Assembly: GCA_009760855.2 (NCBI GenBank)
Contig: WPIO01000004.1
Span: 10,845,501-10,909,500 of the forward strand
DNA: 64,000 nt
Source of the DNA: Cristatella mucedo
Lineage: Eukaryota > Bryozoa > Phylactolaemata > Cristatellidae
Reading direction: 5' to 3'
Shown here piece by piece: positions 34,646 through 47,400 of the stretch. The notes beneath the pieces are model-generated. The model did not search any database and was not told where the DNA came from. It was given only the letters and a program-made list of their open reading frames with translations. How positions within the stretch are numbered: position 1 is the stretch's first letter; each line of letters begins with the position of its first letter. The position numbers were made by a program, and so were the translations under genes.

Positions 34646-35729
34646 ATTGGTGCATTTCTAGCTCCCTTTTAAATGTCGTCTAGTCAGAGGGAATATCACA
34701 CCGATCATAATGTGTGATAAATCACGGGTGCTCCGCAAGTGACAGCAGTGCCTAGTAGTACCAGCCGCTCCTCAACGATCGGCAAGACTAATGTTGCACC
34801 ATATAAGGCAGCTAGCTGGCCGAGGCAATTGTCTGGGCTGAGGTAGGCCAGGCATGTCGGCATTAGCTGAGGTAATGGTAAATCACGGCATTTCAGAAGC
34901 TGAGTACAAACTGGTGCAACTTTGATTCAGCGAAAATCTGATAGAGGACTCAACCTATCCTATCCACCCACTTCAGCCGTTTTGCAGGCAACCGATGGTA
35001 GGCCCCTCCTGAATCGTCAAGCCTTCTGCTTCTTTAGTAGGTTTGCCCTTGCATCCGGTGGCTACACCAAGACCAACTGCCAGCAACAACACACCAGGTA
35101 CAGGAGCCAGGAAGGGAGACTGGCAAATCGGCTACGGCCAGGATCATGATTTGCTCTGCAAGGGATGAAGGAGCAAAAAATAAAAGTTGCTCTTATTATC
35201 AGATGTCTGTGGCCTGCTTAGCCTAATCTGGACGGCTCAACCATAATCTGGGCTGCCAACTCTTATTCTGCAAGGCTACTTCCTGCTTGACTGGTTTACT
35301 AGTGGCATGCACGCACACAAACACGCACACACCTGCCGATAGACCAAAACCTGACCCATTCAGTTGCGACCAGGCTGCCACTCTGGCCAAGGCCAGAACT
35401 CGGGGCTCTGCTCGAGCACCAAATCCATACTCAAAGCTCTGCAGTCCGTTGTGAGGTCACATGTGTGACGGGACACGTGCACACCAGCACGTGTCACCAG
35501 CACCAGACTGCACGTGCGGGCAACACGAGCAGTGGTGTGGCAACTGATTGAACGTGCTCGTGCCGAAATCGCGGCATACTCTTCTTAACTACTTCAGTAT
35601 AGCAGGCTGGCCTTAATTTCTTCTTAAACGAGATTATTGAACACTCAGCCTTCTGGATTTATCCCTCCGAAAGTGCAGAAAATCAAGACCGTACAGGCAT
35701 ACATTCTTACGCTCAGATTGCCTCTTAAA

Positions 35730-35737
35730 TAAATAAA

Positions 35738-35794
<57 letters not shown>
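35730..35794. repeat. (TA)n microsatellite with an AAAT-type leader
   Basis: AAATAAATAAATAATT leads into about 26 TA units. The flank GTTATAGGCATTTAGGATGC contains an ATGCCTATAAC-type inverted repeat with the sequence just after it (CATCCTAAATGCCTATAAC vs GTTATAGGCATTTAGGATG). Confidence 0.93.
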
Positions 35795-35797
<3 letters not shown>

Positions 35798-37041
35798 ATA
35801 GGCATTTAGGATGCCTATAACATTTTCTACTTCACAGATAACTGTGATCGCATGCACTCGAAAGTCGACAGACTATGCGGCGATATTCATCGAGCATATA
35901 ATACATTATTGTCTAGTTACTTATTTAACACACATTTCTCAACAAGAAATTTTGTAAATGAGCTTTCTTTGATGGGAGCGAGGAGCTAGGGGCAGCCGAG
36001 TTCATAGACGGCTGAGAGCAGTCGGCATTACCAATGAGCATAGTTTGGACGATATAACACAACAGCATAAACGTTTTGTGCATCCACTGCTTATTTAAAT
36101 ATGTGGAGGAAACTCGCGTGGTCTGCATTAAAATCACAACCGCAGCAATTCCACACTTTTTCCCAACACTCCATCGACTTCCGATGCTCCAAATATCCGG
36201 TTGCCTAGCTAAGCAGCAGGCAGTGAATGAAAGGTGAGACAGTCAACTGCTTTGTAGCTTTGTAAAACTTTATATAGAGAATTTAGCAGGGCAATCGTGA
36301 TGAACTTGAGCCATTAGAGACAACTACTGAAGGACAAAGATACTAAACGCGAAGATATATAGCACAGTACAGAAAAATTTATATGCTAAAAAGATCGCCC
36401 AAGCATCTACATGAAGAGTCTGACAAGGAATTCTACCGCTAGAACGGTTCAGTCTCTGAGAGCCCTTCGACTTTAACGATTAACACAGGTGCAGCAGTAA
36501 ACAATCTAGGCTTCATCTATGCTCAGCTAGTGCAGGCCACTCGGCAATGCACCAGTCCTGGTTCGCCACAATTTTGAACCGAAGCTTGCTACCGCGGCAT
36601 TGCGATGCGGTGGCAGAGGCTGAGTGGTCAGGAAGGGGGGGTCAGCAAGCAGCCTGAGGTCCATTGCAGCAGATCGCAAGCTTTTAATCACCCACATGAC
36701 CATCACAAAAGAAGGCTGGGCAACACGCTAGCTGGCTGGTTACAGTATCGCCGCAAAGATAAGCAGGCCAGTGCACCCCATGGAGAGTCCACCCGGAGCA
36801 CAATGGGTCCAACGCAAACAAAAGAGCAGAATCCAATTGTTTTGTCACACAAAGCTTGCCAGCATGGCCCCTCTCGATCTCAGCGAATAAATGCCACGGG
36901 CTTTGTACGGCCCAGTAGGATGATGCCGAGCAGGTGAGGTACATGCAAAAACTACCCTTCAACGCTTGACATATAGACAGCCAAGCCAGACGAATGTTGA
37001 ACCACCTGGCCTCAAGCATCCTGCCTATTGCCATCTCTCCA

Positions 37042-37073
37042 CGGCTAAGCTCCATTCCCTCGGAGCTTAGCCG
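37042..37073. repeat. perfect 12 bp inverted repeat
   Basis: CGGCTAAGCTCC, an 8-nt loop ATTCCCTC, then GGAGCTTAGCCG. Confidence 0.9.
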
Positions 37074-37815
37074 AGGGGACATGGCAGATGGGCTGGGCTA
37101 ATAGCAGTGATTCAAACGGTAGGATGTCTTGAGTGATGGCAGGCTAGTACTTAAGCCCAAATCAACAGCAATCCCAGATGGCATACCAGTGAGAAGATGC
37201 CGTATCTGTGAATAGTGCAGGTTAGCTTTGGCAGAGTCGCATATACAAGCCCAGTGCTAACAGTGGAAGGGAGGGGCCACTGGTTTAACTTAACTGGCTC
37301 AACAGGGTGACAAACTACCTTTGCCCTTCCTCACCAAGGACGACAGCTAATGCCATTGATTAACACCTCAAATGTGATGTCAGGGCTTCACATAATGCAT
37401 CGGCCTCTGCAGGTGATAACAGCCGAGTTTCCTTATGTTTTCAGGCGTTCTAGCATGGTTACCACGTCAGCCTATTCTCCACAGACAGTAAAGGATACAC
37501 GGTCTCATCCCTGACGAGGAAATTCTACAGCAGTGCATCACCTACCCACAGCACATCAATTAAGACAGGGGGCAGGCAGGTGCACTAGGGTGACTACCAG
37601 CAGCAGCCAGCACAGACTACCGTTCGGCATCCTCACTAAGATCAGAATCGTTAACGGAAGCCAACTGAGTGCCATTCTGACACGGCAAGACCAGCCATGA
37701 CCAGCCGACAGAACCCACTCTAGCCCCATTCAACCCTACCCAACAGGCAGGCAACTGGTACACGGTGCCCAGCTCGGTGAGGAGCTAGGGCCCTATGAGA
37801 CAGTATTGAGACAGT

Positions 37816-37950
37816 TGGCTTGGTCTAGCGGTTAAGGTGCTCGCCCCGACCAAGGTCTGACTGAGGTCGTCGGCTCGAGCCCCGAGGCATATGTGAAGCG
37901 CCTGAATAGAGATTAAATTCTCTTGGGGCGCTATATAAAGGAATTATGGC
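37816..37950 (+). repeat. SINE-A copy 4
   Basis: It is almost identical to copy 1: TTGGTCTAGCGGTTAAGGTG in the head (box A), GTCGGCTCGAGCCCCGAGGC (box B), then GCGCCTGAATAGAGATTAAA and GGGCGCTATATAAAG. A (TA)n tract begins a few bases later. Confidence 0.85.
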
Positions 37951-37952
37951 TA

Positions 37953-37955
<3 letters not shown>

Positions 37956-38025
<70 letters not shown>
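37956..38025. repeat. (TA)n microsatellite behind SINE-A copy 4
   Basis: About 35 TA units starting just after the SINE-A end GCGCTATATAAAGGAATT. Confidence 0.97.
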
Positions 38026-38028
<3 letters not shown>

Positions 38029-39664
38029 CCCTCTCTCTGCTTGCCGGCCCACCAGCGACCGAGGCAAACCAGGCTCATCCATGCAATTCTGCTCACTGCC
38101 AATCGGCTTCATCGGGTCGGAGGCGCCAATGAACACAATCGGGACAGATACTCCATTCGCGGCGCCATAAAAGAAAAAAATTCACCGGTGAAGCACATTT
38201 GGTTCTATCTGAATGCGTATACAATCACGTAGGCATGAAAGTTATGTGTTCAGACAGAACAGTTACTTGAAGTTAGCCAAACATCACTAGCTAGCATAAC
38301 AATAAATCCCTTTCTTGCCATCTGAGGATTGATTGTTGCACGGCAACGATGACTACTGTAGTGCTGACAAATGATCAGGAATGTGATGCATGCCTTTTTC
38401 TTACAGGAAATAAATCCACGAATCTGCTGTGATCAGCAGCGCTCTCGGTCTGAGTAAGTACTATTTGTCGCATGACATACATCCGTGTAACCAACTCCGT
38501 TTATCTCTGTGGAAACAAGAGCTTGACGAGCAGAATGAGACTGGACTGATGGACGGTTGCTAATAGTTACTTGCTGTTTCCCTGAACTGTAAGCAGACGC
38601 CTATCAAAACAGCAATCTTCACAGGTGAGCAAAGCACTTCCCCAATTCCCCCAAAAAAGATTTTATGCTAACACGCAAAGGAAAAGCAGCCATTCGTATG
38701 CATTCAAACGGTACTTATTTAGACAGCAGTTAACGGCAGTCGTCAGTTCATCTGACCTGGATCAGAAGTCGACGATGCCAAAACGGTTAACGGTATCAAA
38801 CAGCTGAACAGGCTGAGGTCGCCGAGCACAACAGCGCTAAAGTGAGCTGCCGGCTGGAGCTGATGGCCACAAATGCTTCTCCATAAGGTCCTCCCCCTTC
38901 GAAGAATGGACGGTATGCAATGATCCCCAGCTATTTCAGGATAAGCCATGTTCCTATTAAGTCATGCTATGAGTAAACGGACGACACAATATAGTGCCGA
39001 GTATGCATAACGGTCAGAACTGCCTGCACAGCACTAATATGAGCTCCAGCTTCACTAGGCGCTACATTGTTCGATACACTTAGCCCTTTGTTCGCTTTCT
39101 CACTGTGCTCGAGCCACTGGTCCGAGGACACAAGGCTACCACGGAATGCCAAACTGCTCGATGGCCGGCCGATTCGGATGATCATTACAACTACTCAGGA
39201 AGGAAGGACAATTCGAATTAACCGCCGAGTGCATGTCGGGAAAGTGAGAGATGCACTGCAAGGTGTCTCGCACGGCAACCTCTAGCTGCTCTGTGGGCAT
39301 AACTAGAAGCACACAGTAGCTTGCTCACACTATAGGCTCAAATCACCGACACGACATTGCTCTCTTTGTGACGGGTGGTGACACGTTTCGTGTTCACTCT
39401 TTCTCTTGGACTATCTGCAATAGCTAACAGTCTGCGCCAACGCCAATCTTACTGCCGAAGCGGGTAACTTGAACAGCAAGCACCTCTAAGCATTAATGGC
39501 AACACTCGCAAGCAGGATTGGGCTAACTACATCGCGGTGCATGCCCTTAATCTTTTTAGTGCGTACGAAGCAGCACTTGCCTTACGTTGATAAGGATGCC
39601 ACGTAGAGGCAAAACAGTGGAACGCAGCGAATTTTGAATGCTCCTCTACCAACATGGCAGCACA

Positions 39665-41010
39665 GGCCTTGAGAATGTCACTGCCCTAGCTCTCTCAGCT
39701 GCCTTAGACACCATTAATCAAGATGTACTACTTGAATGATTGAGAACAACGACCCGTCTGACAGACGAGGCACTGGTGTGATTTAAATCCTACATGTCTG
39801 ATCGTGTTCAATCCGTATCGTGTGATGATCAGGTATCTCCATTTGTGACCCACGAGACGGGTCACAAATGGAGTCCCTCAAGGGTCCATACTCGGTCCCT
39901 TGCTGTTCTCCATTTGTGCTAAACCTCTGGGAAAAGTGATTAAGGCCCATGCAATAGGATATCACTGTTATGCTGACGATACTCAGCTATATTTGTCATT
40001 CAAACCTACAGAATTTACTGCAGCAACTGAGAAACCGAATGCTTGCCTTGCCGACATTCGAGCCTGGATGTCGGAAAACTTCTTGAAGAAACTAAATGAC
40101 GATAAAACCGAACTGCTGCTCATAGGACACATTGAGCATGTGGCTGGATTATAAGGCTTTGCTCTTCTAATAGGTGATGCTGTTGTGCGACCATCAATCA
40201 CCACGTGCTCGAAATTAAGGTGTCGTTTTCAAAAGCTGCCTAAAATTTAAAAGCTTCATTCAGAAGACAGCTTGTACAGCTAGTCATCGCGTCTGGTCTC
40301 TATCTAAGATTAGGAGCTGTCATCCACGGTGGCTTGCACAAAATTTAACTAGCTCCTTAGTTCTGCCTCGGCTTGATTATTGTAATTCCCTTTTGGCTGG
40401 GCTACCAAAGAAAGCAACTAGGCCACTGAAAATGGCTATGAATATGTCTGCAAGGCAAGTCTTCCAAGTCCCAGAGGTTTGAGCACGTTTCTCCTTTGCC
40501 AGGATGGATGCCGGTTGATCAACGGATACAGAGGAAGGTTCTTACGCTGGCCCACTAGGCCTGCCACGGCTTGGCTCCTTCGTACCTAGCTGAACTGCTG
40601 CACGAGTTTCAGCCTCCTCGTGCCCTCAGGTCCTGTATGGACAATAAATTAGCTGTTCTGTTCCTCTGCTTTAAGAACGTTGGCAACATAAGCTTTAGCT
40701 TTGCAGGTCCTAGACTGTGGAACTCGCTTCCACAGTTCTTACGCAACGACAACTACTCTCCTGCTGCCGACTATGGCTCATCCTTTTCAGCAATCCCGAG
40801 CTGCTACTTCCATGCTACTCACTACCTCAACTGCTCTACTCCTGACTCTGCTATGCTTCCCACTTTCTCTTTGTTGAATGAGACGAAGTCTGTTGGCTAC
40901 CGAATACGTACCGAAAACGGCTTAGGCTGTGAGTGCACTATACGAAACTCTCCTTCATAATGCCGACATAGTCTTTATGGCTTTGTGGAGTTACAGACCG
41001 AGATATATAA
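39665..41010 (+). mobile_element. LINE-B copy 1, dead non-LTR retrotransposon fragment
   Basis: RT fragments: an LSAALDTINQDVLLE-like block at 39.69 kb, [15 protein letters not shown] at 39.96 kb, then stops, then the C-terminal block [20 protein letters not shown] to 40.96 kb. The 3' end reads CTTTGTGGAGTTACAG. It is 5'-truncated and full of stops. A perfect 15 bp inverted repeat at 39,837-39,873 is specific to this copy. It lies just downstream of the XPO7 stop codon, in opposite orientation to the gene. Confidence 0.88.
39837..39873. repeat. perfect 15 bp inverted repeat inside LINE-B copy 1
   Basis: CTCCATTTGTGACCC and GGGTCACAAATGGAG with a 7-nt loop. LINE-B copy 2 does not have this palindrome at the same place. 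CTCCATTTGTG occurs again 60 bp further on (39,908), where it belongs to the element. Confidence 0.92.
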
Positions 41011-41252
41011 CACCGAACTAGCTTCACGGAAGCCTTGCTAGTGCAGTCAGCCATTTCGGTCATATTGCAAACGAGTGCTTTTCAAATGGCTGCCACTTCG
41101 AAACAAGCTGGCAGTCGGCACGGGTAGGCCACATACCTACAACCGCAGGGCTCAATCCGGGCGTGGTGCAATGCTGCTCCACCACTACGAACGCCGCATG
41201 CTCTTATTTTAAAATATAAAAGAGCAAGCACTTGTAATTTGTACAAAATAGC

Positions 41253-41258
41253 TTTAAT
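41253..41258 (-). promoter_or_regulatory. putative polyadenylation signal of XPO7
   Basis: ATTAAA on the minus strand, about 65 nt after the stop codon, followed by a T/G-rich stretch. It is the nearest poly(A)-signal-like hexamer. This would give a very short 3' UTR; a more distant site cannot be excluded, though LINE-B sequence begins at about 41,010. Confidence 0.35.
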
Positions 41259-41322
41259 ATTTACAGTTTTTGCTCACTGCGTTGTCTATTTTCCAAGAAT
41301 GGCCGTCGCAACACTTGCTCTC

Positions 41323-41443
41323 TCATAGCATCATGTCGACATTGGCCACCACCGTATCACCTCCGTTTGCATCGCCGCCTCCCTGCTGCCCACGCACAGA
41401 GTCGTTGACATCGTGGCGAAACTTCGATAAGTTCTGCGTAAAC
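41323..41443 (-). CDS. XPO7: XPO7 last exon with stop codon
   Basis: This is 121 nt starting at acceptor ACCCTTTAG. It encodes [16 protein letters not shown], a glycine-rich spacer with repeated GG, and ends DMML followed by TGA. The human protein ends DMMS after a different spacer, so the end of the protein is where the family ends. Confidence 0.95.
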
Positions 41444-44400
41444 CTAAAGGGTAAGGGAGAGTTTGCAAGTGTCGGCCTGACTAAAGTCAGAGCAGCTAAC
41501 AACCAACAACCATGCAAAACCACAGCACCAAGTTTTACCTGTCTCGGTTCTTGGACAGCAGCGAATACTCGATGCCATCCATGAGCGTGTTGAAACATTG
41601 CTCCATTACTAATTGTTTTTCACCCGCTGGCTGATTTTCGATTATACTGCGTCTAAGCTTGGCGAAATACTACAATAACAGCAACATTTCTCAAGGTCTG
41701 ACCGGCTGCAGCACATCGTCATGAATGGTGACGACATCACAGGGTATAAGTCAAAACTACTAGCATTTTATCACCACAGAGGAAGGACCAGTTTACATGG
41801 CACATAACGCCAGGTAACATGAGGTGGGAGGGAGGCGGCTGATTCATGGCTCATCGGTAAGGCGCTTGCACTTCACGAGCCGATCGTCGCGATCTCGAGT
41901 CCTGAAGCGTGCCATCCCTTTATTGCCTGCTGAAAGCGAGGTGACAACTGCAAAGGCTCTTATGCTGCTATGTAAACCTAGCGGTTTAATCAGTTACTCT
42001 TACCTACATTGCAAGAATAAAATCTGCAAGCAAAGTGAACAACTTGCTTTTGCAGGCTGTGACCATGTCCAAACAATATGCCTATGCTAAAAAAAAGCAC
42101 GCAATAACTCCAGCAGTCTCATTTTTGTGTACCTGCTTAACCAAAGACAAAGCTGCAACACCAAGTTGATGAAAAAGAACAGGTAAAAGAAAACAAAGAA
42201 GCCAGTTAATCAACCGGGAAGATTCTTAAAGCAGCAGCCCGACCGGTAGCTGGCACTCTTTATCGGACCAGCAAAGGTGTCAAATAACAGCGCGGTTATA
42301 TTAATAACAACCTTTTACAAAAAGTTAGGCAATCCATCATTCGTTCCCAGGTTCCCCTAGTATCAATAGACATCGTTTATTTACAGGGTCTTGGCATCGA
42401 CCTAACGGCATTGGGTTCTACTGAACTATGTAGGCAGGTATTAGTGCTTAAGCACAACAGATCTAACGTCGAGAGAAGTGAACATAAGTCATGCTGCTAT
42501 GGCAGCCAAGCTCTGGGTACTGTAAGAAGCTAGCACCCGGTCGCTAGGTCTCTTATGTCGTCTTCTACTCACAAATCTACTGCCAAGTTCTGACGCCCAG
42601 CACATCCTACAAAACGGCTAGCTGACATCTGAACAAAGGGACGGCTCATATGCAAATATCTCACTTCTGATAACATCGAATCACACTCGTCTAGTCTTGC
42701 AAAGGCGATCATCAATCAACGCCATGGTCTCCTGCTGGCAGTTGCAACAGGAGAGGGGACCAAGCGATGACACTTTGCACACTGACTCTAAAGTCAAGCT
42801 AGCAGTTTGGATAGCCAAGCAGCCATACCAGTTTCTGGAAATAAATATAAATCACTTCGAACACTAAGGTATTAATCGCAATGGTCGCACGGAAATGCCT
42901 ATTCCTATAACTCACGCTGAGCAAGCAGATCGGTGGCGGCACATATAGATCGTGGTCGAGTCATTTTCGGATATCGAGCTTCACCAGCTGCAGCAAGAGA
43001 TGCTGCATAATCCGTGTGTTCAGCTCAAATTTGGCTTGCCGGTACACAAGCTACTCGGCTTGACTAGAGGACTCGACCGACAGAAGGCATGGCAGAGGAG
43101 CATAATCTTCCGAACATTAAACAATATTGAGCCAAAGTTGATTTACTTATCGGGTGTAAGTATGCACAGAGCTTCCACCAACGAAGCAAACAGATTCCGA
43201 CAACAGAAGTCAGATATACAATCACAAAAAATTAAATTACCCAGGCAGCACACCGAGGCAGAATCAAGGAATGGCTCTTTCCACAACGACGAAAATGCTC
43301 CAGCATTTGCTACCGACAGATAGTATGTATGCACTGGCAGCGCAAACTCATGGTTTCCCAGCACTAACCTCTTCGTTGAGTAAAATTAGGCCAAGTAAAG
43401 GCCGTGACATCGACCATTGGTTCCTACAGTCCTCGAACATTATTATGTTCAACACGGTCGACAGCATCTGTAAAGTGAAAGTGCCCCACTGAGTTTAAGC
43501 ATGAGCGTGTTTCATGGTACACATAGAACTGGCATGTGGACGCTTTGACAAAAGCTTTTTTTTTGGTCATCTAGAGAGCCCTCCAAAGCATAGGGTACCC
43601 GAGGGTTCGGTCATAGGCCCCATTCTTTTCACCGTCTAAGCCCTCTCACCGGCCTAATACACCACCAAACACAATCTTGGTTTTCATAGCTATGCCGAGG
43701 ACACCTAGCTCCACCTCTTTGTTGACCCCGTCTGCGTCTTGCTCCCCACCCAAATCACTTAGTTTCTGTGCAGCCTGCATGTCAAAATTCACATTTGGAT
43801 GAGTACTAACTTCCCGAAGCTTAAGGGGGAATGTCAAGAAAATACTTACAAAATTTGTCGGACAATCAAATATTTGTTTAGGGCACCTTCCGAAAGACAA
43901 ATATGTTAGAACTGAGAAAGAAAGTTCTGACAACTTCTGCATAAAAGAAAATTATTATGCAAACCATAGTCTAACATGGATGTAAACCGGATGCACTGTA
44001 TCTGCAAATAAAAAATTTACCGATCTCTGCATAGTATGCGACTTGTATCCCAACTTGTTGAACCTTGGTAGATTGACATACATGTGTGAAGCTTGTTGAG
44101 GTGCATTCTTGTGACTTTTATATAGCTTCATTCTCAGTGTATCTTTACACCTTGTACATTCCATAACTAGGCTAATAGTTCAAGTATTAGAGTGAAATTT
44201 GAAATGCGAATTCAGCTCTGTCCGTATCACATTATGCCACACTATTCTGATTCCGATTGAATAACGATTGCTGTACCCGTCATCAAAAGTCCTCGAGCTT
44301 TATTTTCTGCAATCATGGATGTGTACTGCAAAATTGCACCGAAAGTCTGGAGCTTGCTTCGGCTAGGGTCACTACACCCACTGACCTAGTATAATTTAAG

Positions 44401-47400
44401 TCTTAGATAAAGACGAATCTGTTCCCGTCAACTTTCCATGCACCCAAGTGAACTTATATTTTGTGTTCTTGTATGCTTTGGGTGCTTACCAGTGCACGAC
44501 CCAGTATATGCATCTAGCCAGAGGTCCTACTAATCAGTGCCCTATGGGTCTTCAGGTTTGCTTGTGCATGCTTGATACCAACCCTTGGTTATTCACTCCC
44601 CTCCAGCAAGTTATAAGGTGCCAGGAGATAATATGTAGAGTTTATACAAAAGACCTATTATCATTATTATTAATATTATTATAGCATAACTCATCCACGA
44701 TGGACCATACCTGCTGTAGAATTTCGGGATGCATTTCCAATATCCTGAGGAAGCCCTGTCCATCAGCAGTGACGGCAGATGATGAAGAGATGCTCTTGCT
44801 TTGCTTTTTGGTGACTTTCTTGAAGAGGTAAGTTACAATGTTGTCCAAAATTGAACAGCATCCAGTGCTTACCATAGTATCTGTAAAAATCAAGGGACTC
44901 ATAGCAACCAGCCGATCCAGACAAGCCAGGTTTTGGTCGAACCAAGTATCACAAGCTACGAGTGCCTTCCACGCACCAATCAAGGAAACCTGTTGAGCAG
45001 AAAACGAACACACTGGCCTATGCCTATGACCAGTGTACAACTGCATGCAACCAGAGGATACATGATACAGATATGATGATACGCCCATGATACAGAGCCT
45101 CAGCAACACTCACGATATACTAGACTGAGATGTGAGGACACAGTCTGGAGGAATCGAATAATGGCCAAGTTCAGGCAGGCGCAAGGATTTGACTTTAATG
45201 ACAAGACACGTCACTCGAGCCGGATGTAAACAGAAAACAACATTTGAGACGACTGCTTAATTAAGGAAGCAGCCGAAGAACCCACACCCAGATCGCTATC
45301 ACATGGTGAAAACCACACTGGCTGCACGGCTGGCAGTGTGGTTTTCACCTATGGAAATCTAAACGCTCATTGCTTCGGGCTTCTGGGTCTCCCACGCCGG
45401 CGGCTGCCTTAGCTACGCCGGCGGCTAGTAACCTGCTTGCTAGTTATGATCGTCATCAGCTGTTATCGCTTTGTCATCGTAGAACAAATGCATTCCTAGA
45501 TATTAATGTTGTTGCTAAGATTCATGAACTATGCATTAACAAAAGAAAAGCACCCCGTAGCCGCCGCAATGGCCGAAACCGCCAGCTCAGACGCCGCTCG
45601 TTGGGCGGGAACTGCGAGCTGAGTACACGCTCGTTTGGTATTCCTAGCATTGTCTCGAAGCGCTCAGCATGCTCCCCCACATGCGTCACTATAAATCTCT
45701 CTAACTTAGTGGTCATCAGGCCTGTTGTAACTCCATCGGCCAGATTTAACGCTTGCCTTTGGAATCCTCGCTCAATGTGCAATAAACCTCTAGTAATAAG
45801 ATCTTTATTTCTGAAAATGGTATCGACCTGCTCGCCCTAACTGAAACTTGGCTGAAATCGATAAACTGCCCGACAATTAGAGACGCTACTCCATCTGGTT
45901 TCTCGTTCTTTCACACCCCTAGATCAATCAAAACTGGAGGTGGAGTTGCTATTATCTTGCGCTCGAAATTCAACTTCAAGCCATTTGCAGTACCCTCAAA
46001 GCAGTCTTTTGAATCGATTGTCTTGGTCTCACCCGAAAACAAGCTACCGATAGTGGCAGTAGTCTATCGCCCACCAGGTACCAAATCCTCATTTATCTTA
46101 GATTTCTCCGATCTTATTTCGATTCTGTGTGCAAGAATCCTTCCTCGTTATGGGTGATTTCAACGTTCACTTTGATAACTTATCTGACATTTTCAGCACC
46201 GAATTTCGTGCATTGACTGACTCATTGTCTCTTGTGGCTCATGTGCATAGCCCTACCCACATAGAGGGTCACACACTCGACCAGATTTTCTCATACAACT
46301 GCACTGTCATCACCAATTATTACCAAATCCTGCTTATCTGACCACATGCAGATCTCATTCAATCTATAGTGTGTGCCCACATCCTCCTCTAAAATAACCT
46401 GTGAATCGCGAAACCTCAAGACCCTTGACATCGATGCTGTCCGTGCGAGAATAATCTGCTTCACCTCTGCTGCTCAGTCCTCCCTCCGATCTGTCATCAT
46501 TGGTAGATAGCTACAACACGACACTAGCTGACATGCTCGACGAGTTTGCACCTCTGACTAAGAACACTGTGCGCCCCCGCCCAGACGGCCTATGGTTTAC
46601 CACAGACATTAAACTAGCCAAGTCTACAAAACGAAAGCTTGAAAAAGCATACAAAAGATCCGGACTAACTGTCCATCGACAGGCATATGAAGACTACTGT
46701 AGGTCGTACCAATCGAAACTAGCAAAGGCCAAGTCTAGCTTCTATTGAAACGTGTTGAATCACAGATGCACAATCCAAAAATGCTGATGTTGACAATAAA
46801 CCATCTCCTCAACCGTTCCCAAGTTAGCTCCTTACCTGATGATCCTTGTGATGATCTAGCCGATCGCTTCTCTCGATCGATTCTTTGTGCAGAAGATAGA
46901 CAAGATCAGGGAATCCATCCCTGCGATGACAACCTCCCCACTAGAATGCTGTTCCTCGGTTCCTGGCAGCACCTCGATGTCTGCATTTAAGCAGGTCACC
47001 AGCGATCTAGTCCTAAACTTTGTATCTCAATCAAAAAAGATAAAAGTCCTCTGGACCATATTCCCACTGTCCTGCTCCTACGTTGCAATGATCTGCTGCT
47101 GCCATGCATAACTAACATCATTAATATGTCATTAGCCTCAGGTCATGTCCCAGCACCTTTCAAAAAAGCTGTAGTCAGGCCACTTCTCAAGAAAGCTACA
47201 CTAGACCAAGAGAACTTAAGCAACTACCGCCCAGTCTCTCTTCTACCATTCCTATCAAAGACACTGGAACGGGTCGTGGCAGACCAGCTGAACTCATATA
47301 TCGAAACCTCACACCTTGCTAATAAGATCGTCTGGCTTTAGAGCTAATCACTCCACAGAGTCAGCATTGCTTAGGGTATACAACGACCTACTTAGGAATG

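Larger units (their letters stand above)
30731..39664. other. gene-free stretch with scattered repeat fragments
   Basis: It contains the LINE-A ends at 31.3, 33.6 and possibly 34.6 kb, SINE-A copy 4, two (TA)n tracts and two perfect hairpins. Between them I see no conserved coding signal. Confidence 0.45.

Noticed and set aside
45329-45355. miR-140-like sequence
   Set aside because: CAGTGTGGTTTTCACCTATGG looks a little like that microRNA, but the hairpin pairs a different way with a perfect 16 bp stem, and the site is at a LINE edge.
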